Positions 59,551 to 64,000 of a stretch of DNA of 64,000 bases are shown here, piece after piece. The stretch is from Steinernema hermaphroditum (lineage: Eukaryota > Nematoda > Chromadorea > Rhabditida > Steinernematidae), in NCBI GenBank assembly GCA_030435675.1, contig CM059625.1:13702001-13766000 (forward strand), written 5' to 3'. Every line of letters starts with the position of its first letter. Positions within the stretch are counted from its first letter, which is position 1. The position numbers and the translations under genes are program-made. The notes below the pieces were generated by a model. That model worked only from the letters and a program-made list of their open reading frames with translations, had not been told where the DNA came from and ran no database searches.

Positions 59551-60778
59551 GTGCTGAGTTTCGTCTTTATCAGTAAACACATGTCTGTATGGATTCTTTT
59601 ATAAAATAAATGTATTTTGTACATATGCATCAACTTTCTGTCAGCATGCAAAAACAAATCCTCGGAGATCATTTTTCAATTTAGAGTTTCGTCTTGCAAA
59701 ATCATCGTGTGTTTGCTTTTCACTGAAAACTTTGTGGCAATGATAAGCGCATCACAGTTGAGCTGCAGTTGATCAAGCAGTGTTTTGTATAAATGGGTAC
59801 ATTCGTAACTTTTCTTTTTGGGAAGTCCTCGGTACACAAAGAAGACACATGTGTCTTCAATTTTTAGTCGGACAACTTATATCTAAAGCAAACATGGGAT
59901 TTATTTGTCGAAGTTTTTAAAGGCTTAATGAACCGGATTGTCCGAATTGCGAACAACGAAAGTTGGTGATTACGATTGTTTACGCACTGCCTAGCACCAA
60001 CATTAAAAGTGAAATTTTCCCTTGCACCCATCTTGATTAGTTCATTGTTCACCGTTCGAGAACAAATCAGAACGATCGCGAAAGAATTCTCAAATTCACA
60101 CGATAATTGCCCTTCTTGACTCCATGACCAACCTTCGAAAATGTGCCCGTCAATTGTACGTACCGAAAATATGAGATAGTTGAACGGACCAACTATCATC
60201 GACTATGGCTGTGATCGGTCGGCGCCGATTTTGAAAAATTAACCGCTCATTCTCTGCGTCACCCTTCTGGTCATTTTGTCTTAAACTGTCAACGGACGTC
60301 CAGACGCACGGTTCTTTTCTCACGTCTATTAGCTTATCAAGTCCAACAACCACCGTCTGCTTCCTAATCAGCGCCACCAGGTCGCACCCTTTGCCGCTAC
60401 CGTATACATAAAAACCTCTTTTTTGTCTCCTCTTCAGACGCCCCTGTGCAACGTAATTTTGTATTCAGTACCATGAAGTAATCGATCAACGCAAATCCAT
60501 TTCTATAATTACGTCGAACACTATAATTACCAGAAACTAAGAATCTTCTGCCCACGCACTCATTGTACCTCTTAGCTTAATTCTTTCCGCTCGCCTAATC
60601 AGTTGTTTGAATTTCGTCGCGCCGCCGGCGGCTCACCTCCCATGTGTATCTTATCAGCATACCGGCTATAAATGAATCACTGCGTAGTTGAACAAAATGA
60701 TCGATTCGTCGTCGACTATTCACTGGCCCTGTTCGATAAGAGTGTGAGGAGGGTATCGTCCATAACGCGTCGTCGGAC
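59551..60778. promoter_or_regulatory. Intergenic, upstream of the Ly6 gene
   Basis: Begins with the 3' flank of the vitellogenin fragment (AATAAA at 59605-59610). No gene is recognisable. The right end should hold the Ly6 promoter; a GATA-type CTTATCAG at 60650-60657 is present but may be chance. Confidence 0.4.
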
Positions 60779-62434
60779 ATGCTCTCGTACTGCACGATCT
60801 TCATTCTCTGCTTCTCAGGTATCTAACGCTTAGTGAAATTTCGTCTATTAGAGTAGATCTCAGATGAGCGGGGCTTATTTGTTTTGCTTGGAGAAGGAGT
60901 CAGTTCGAAGGGTGACTGCTGATTCATAGCGAAGCCATTTCGGGCTCATTCTCTGGGGTAACGGCCATGCCGCCGAAGCGACTATTCTTCGATTACGGAT
61001 TATTCAATAAGTGCAGTTCGAACGCGAAGTTTTTAGTTCATTAGTCACATCAGAAAATGGCGCACAATTTGACCACTGCCCATCAGTTACTCTTCCTGAA
61101 TAGGCTTGTACTATACCAAGCCATGAGATGCGACAGAAATGCGAAGTCGTAGCATTTATCGGTAAGGTAAAACTTTGGGAAGCTTTGGCTTTCTTAAGAC
61201 AAACTTCTCTGTGCTTTATGAGAAGCCTCTGCACGGTGTAAGCCACTGATTAAGGGGTATGAACCTGTAAATTTTCTGAAACAAAAACGAGCGTCAAGGT
61301 AAAGAGCATGATCGCCGGAGTGAATTTGTTCTTCGAGTGCTGTTTTTTCTATTTGCATATCGTTTCTAAGGATTCGTATATGCTTTACCCAAATTTGTCG
61401 ATGCCATCACTTCCTAGCTGACTCACTTGTTTCTTACGCTGAGTCACGTCGCATCATACAGACCTTGACAACTCTGTCTAACAACCTTTAAAGACCTTTT
61501 GCGTTCTACGTCGTTCACTTCAGTAGCGGATCCAAAAATAGATCAGTGGCTTTTGGCGTCAGAACGTACGGTCGAAGACAAAAACTGTCGCAAAAGGGCG
61601 ACCGTGATTACCGGTCGGCGTCTGATAGCTAATCTGCGTAATTGAGTGGATGGGGTGTGAAAAAAGTTTATGGGGACAAAGAGCGATCTGCAGCACAACA
61701 ACAACGGCGTTTAGCGGCGTTATAGTTCCTTTGCTGACATTGTGTGTTTTAGCTTGCACCGCACTAGTATGCATTACGTGCTATGGAGACTCGTGTGCCG
61801 ACGCCAACAAGTGGGTCAAAGAGAACTGTCCACCTGAAGTTGCGACGTGCTATACGCTGAGGAACGAGCACAACAAAGGTGGGCGTTGTTCGATAATCGC
61901 TTCGACAAGAGAACATTTAATTGCAAAGGAACTAATAAATTTTGCAGCAATTGCACTAGTTCCATGCATAGCCTTATATACCGTAACCACTTACTCTGCA
62001 CCCCTTAAATCTACACTAGTTTAAAAGCGAATACAACAGCAAGAAGTATGCTTTGGGGAAGCATTGAGCCTACAATTTTGAGTCCCTTTTCGTAGCACAT
62101 AAGTGATTAGTACGTTGCTGTTGCTGTCAAATTTTAACTCTATGTTAAGCAATCTCCATCCTATACCCTTTCACAGTTGAAGTGTTCCATGTGGTTAATT
62201 CTTAGCTAATTTCATTTTTCAGTGTATCAGCGAGGCTGCGCAACGGAGAGATGCGAAAAGAAAAAGGGGTGCGGAGAGTGCGACTCGGACAACTGCAACG
62301 GGCAGCGATCCAACCCGCTCGGAAGCTACCACGGCGGCGGAGGACTGTGGAACGGCAACGCGGCTGTTCCTTCGTCAACAGTAGCAATTCCGTTTGTGGG
62401 CATTCTCACATTGACCGTTTATGCCCTAATTTAA
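60779..62434 (+). CDS. Ly6/uPAR-type GPI-anchored protein
   Basis: A small cell-surface three-finger protein; relatives modulate receptors or channels. Three exons give 125 residues: 60779-60818, 61753-61878 and 62223-62434. The first exon is just a signal peptide (MLSYCTIFILCFS). The mature part has ten cysteines in Ly6 spacing: CITCYGDSC, ENCPP, ATC, GCATERC, GCGEC, and the hallmark end DSDNCN. A Gly/Asn-rich linker (YHGGGGLWNGNAAVPSS) leads to a C-terminal hydrophobic segment (VAIPFVGILTLTVYALI), the pattern of a GPI-attachment signal. Introns are 934 and 344 nt; phases match. The first exon is separated by a long intron and was found by phase and signal-peptide logic, so it is slightly less certain. 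Confidence 0.85.
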
Positions 62435-62558
62435 TGCAATGCGGAGTTTCATATTTTTTTCTCGTTTTGTATGCAAAGTGTGCGCTGATTAAAACAATAT
62501 GTAATAATTATTATGCTGCAGTTAACCATTATGAAAGGCATTAGGGAGTTGAACGAAG

Positions 62559-64000
62559 TTACGAACTACCGACGAGCTTATTAATTAGATCCTGAAGCGG
62601 TGCCAACTGCTTGGGATCGATGAGCTTGAACTCGCTGACGAAGAGGACGAAGTGTTTGAAACTGGTGTTCAGGTGCTCGATCGCTTTGAGCTGCTCGATG
62701 TAGTCGAAGTGTTCCCGGTAGATGTGTGCGTAAATGCGAAATAGTCTCTTCATGATTGTTTGAGCGACTGTTATGAAGTTGGCAGGAAAGGGCTTTCCTG
62801 AAAACATCGCTATGGGCACTATAGCAGAAAGGCACAGTACCGATTTGTGAAGGAAACGATGACTCGTCGTCAAGTTGCTCTTGCACCCAGGTCATCAGAT
62901 AGTCGACGTATTCTGGTGCAGAACAATGTATCGTCTTGCGGCCATCGGACCAGTAGTACTCGTATTTGGGACCAGCAGTCATTTTTGGGCACGTCACTGC
63001 GGTGCACTTCTCGGAAATTGTCCCGTAGAGCATGCATGTTTGGTTGAAGAAGTCCACAACTGAAAAACGTCATATGGTGTTGTGCTCAAGATTTCAAGAC
63101 CTTGTATTGTTTTTCTTGTGGTTTGCGAATATCTCCACATGACAAAATTGTATAAAGCATTACTTAATTTACATTCAGAATTGATACTCTTTTCATATAG
63201 CAGTCTTCTTCCAATACATGTTTGAGCTAAGTTTAAATTTGACTTTCAAAATCTGCCCTGCTTCTTTAGACCACTTTTTTTCAGCTGTCGGAAGAGATGG
63301 AGGAAGTGGAACTGTGGGTAGTTCTCAAGAATTTATTTTTTATTCCTTTTAACGAAAAGTGAAATGCCCTTTACTGACAGAATTCCCTGTGGCGCTTGTC
63401 CTTTCACATGGCACTTAGGGGACTGCGCTAATTAAGGGCACCCGGCTTGCACCACTTTCACTCTCACGGTAATTACTTGCTTACGTCATGTTCGAACTGA
63501 CTGTCAAAGATCGAATTTTTAGTCATCGAGAAAAGTCTGTTGGCACCTTTGCGTCAAAAACTTTGCTATGCAGCGAGGACACCTGTGATCTGACCCAGCC
63601 GAGGGTTCGTTGCTCGAGCAGCTGCTGGGGCATCGCAAACTCCGACTCATCAACTGACGCAGACGCTATGAGGAATGCAGGAGATGACGTTGTTAAAAAT
63701 AGTAAAGCTAGACATGTCTGCGAAACCAAGCATTCAGGCATTCTATGTGTGTCTTTTCTTGACACCCCGCGTAATGGTATCGATCGATTAGAGAGTCATA
63801 TGGGTCTGCACACCAGCTAACCGGCTGATAAGACCGCATAGCTGACTCGGTCACCATAGAAGTATTCCATAAATCAGCAAAGAAGGTGATTAATCGTTCG
63901 AACTGGTTGATTTCGACATTCGATTTGTAACGAAACGTACTGTTAACGGCGATCCACTCGTTGAGGTCCTCGCACTGAGGTAGCTTGACAGCTTCTCTAA
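62559..64000 (-). CDS. MOB1 kinase activator (5' end outside window)
   Basis: MOB1 binds and activates LATS/NDR kinases in the Hippo and mitotic-exit pathways. Three exons are visible: 64000-63941 (open at the right edge), 63059-62841 and 62797-62559. The first ends REAVKLPQCEDLNEWIAVN; the second holds MLYGTISEKC and TCPKM (zinc-binding Cys), then AGPKYEYYWSDGRK and CSAPEYVDYLMTWVQEQLDD; the last has KRLFRIYAHIYREHFD with the two zinc-binding His, then HLNTSFKHFVLFVSEF and LAPLQDLINKL. Match to MOB1A/B runs along the whole length, better than expected for MOB2-4. The first visible intron is 881 nt. About 60 N-terminal residues lie outside the window. Confidence 0.94.

Overview
The window looks like nuclear DNA of a rhabditid-type nematode. 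Every recognisable gene is broken by introns, most of them 38-55 nt, with GTAAG/GTGAG donors and TTTCAG-type acceptors. The gene set matches animal, and specifically nematode, families: yolk vitellogenins of about 1,626 residues with two copies of the TGTCAAT promoter motif, a MDSVPxxFC family protein, and acceptor-like sites just upstream of start codons as expected for spliced-leader trans-splicing. The species cannot be named from sequence alone. All exon models were built by hand from homology, splice sites and reading phase.

Left part (0-17 kb): an IQSEC/BRAG-type Arf exchange factor (minus, 3' end outside the window), a gene-poor block of about 7 kb, a DNAJC25-type ER co-chaperone (minus), divergent from it GDP-mannose pyrophosphorylase B (plus), and the JmjC protein JMJD6/PSR-1 (minus).

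Middle (17-41.3 kb): a Gi/o-like G-protein alpha subunit (plus), an unrecognised acidic nuclear-type protein with several SUMO consensus sites (plus), a LINE 3' remnant, ENY2/Sus1 with a long Ala-Gln tail (minus), and an ING-type PHD protein (minus) that shares a 224-bp head-to-head promoter with a BOD1/SHG1-like protein (plus). After a 4.5-kb gap with a 17-bp tandem repeat comes a 14-exon LRR/Ig receptor of the LRIG/SMA-10 type (plus). Several of these genes (JMJD6, ENY2, ING, SHG1-like) belong to chromatin or RNA-processing families, but there is no sign that they form an operon.

Right part (41.6-64 kb): a vitellogenin locus with two full-length tandem genes, 6,652 bp apart and mosaic in their divergence, and a third 5'-truncated copy that keeps only the C-terminal von Willebrand D part but has open, correctly spliceable exons. 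Between copies 2 and 3 lie an inverted-repeat element with 15-bp iterons, the intronless MDSVP family gene, a dead mariner with perfect 27-bp ends, and a small three-exon gene for an 89-residue single-pass membrane protein. The window closes with a Ly6-type GPI-anchored protein (plus) and MOB1 (minus, 5' end outside the window).
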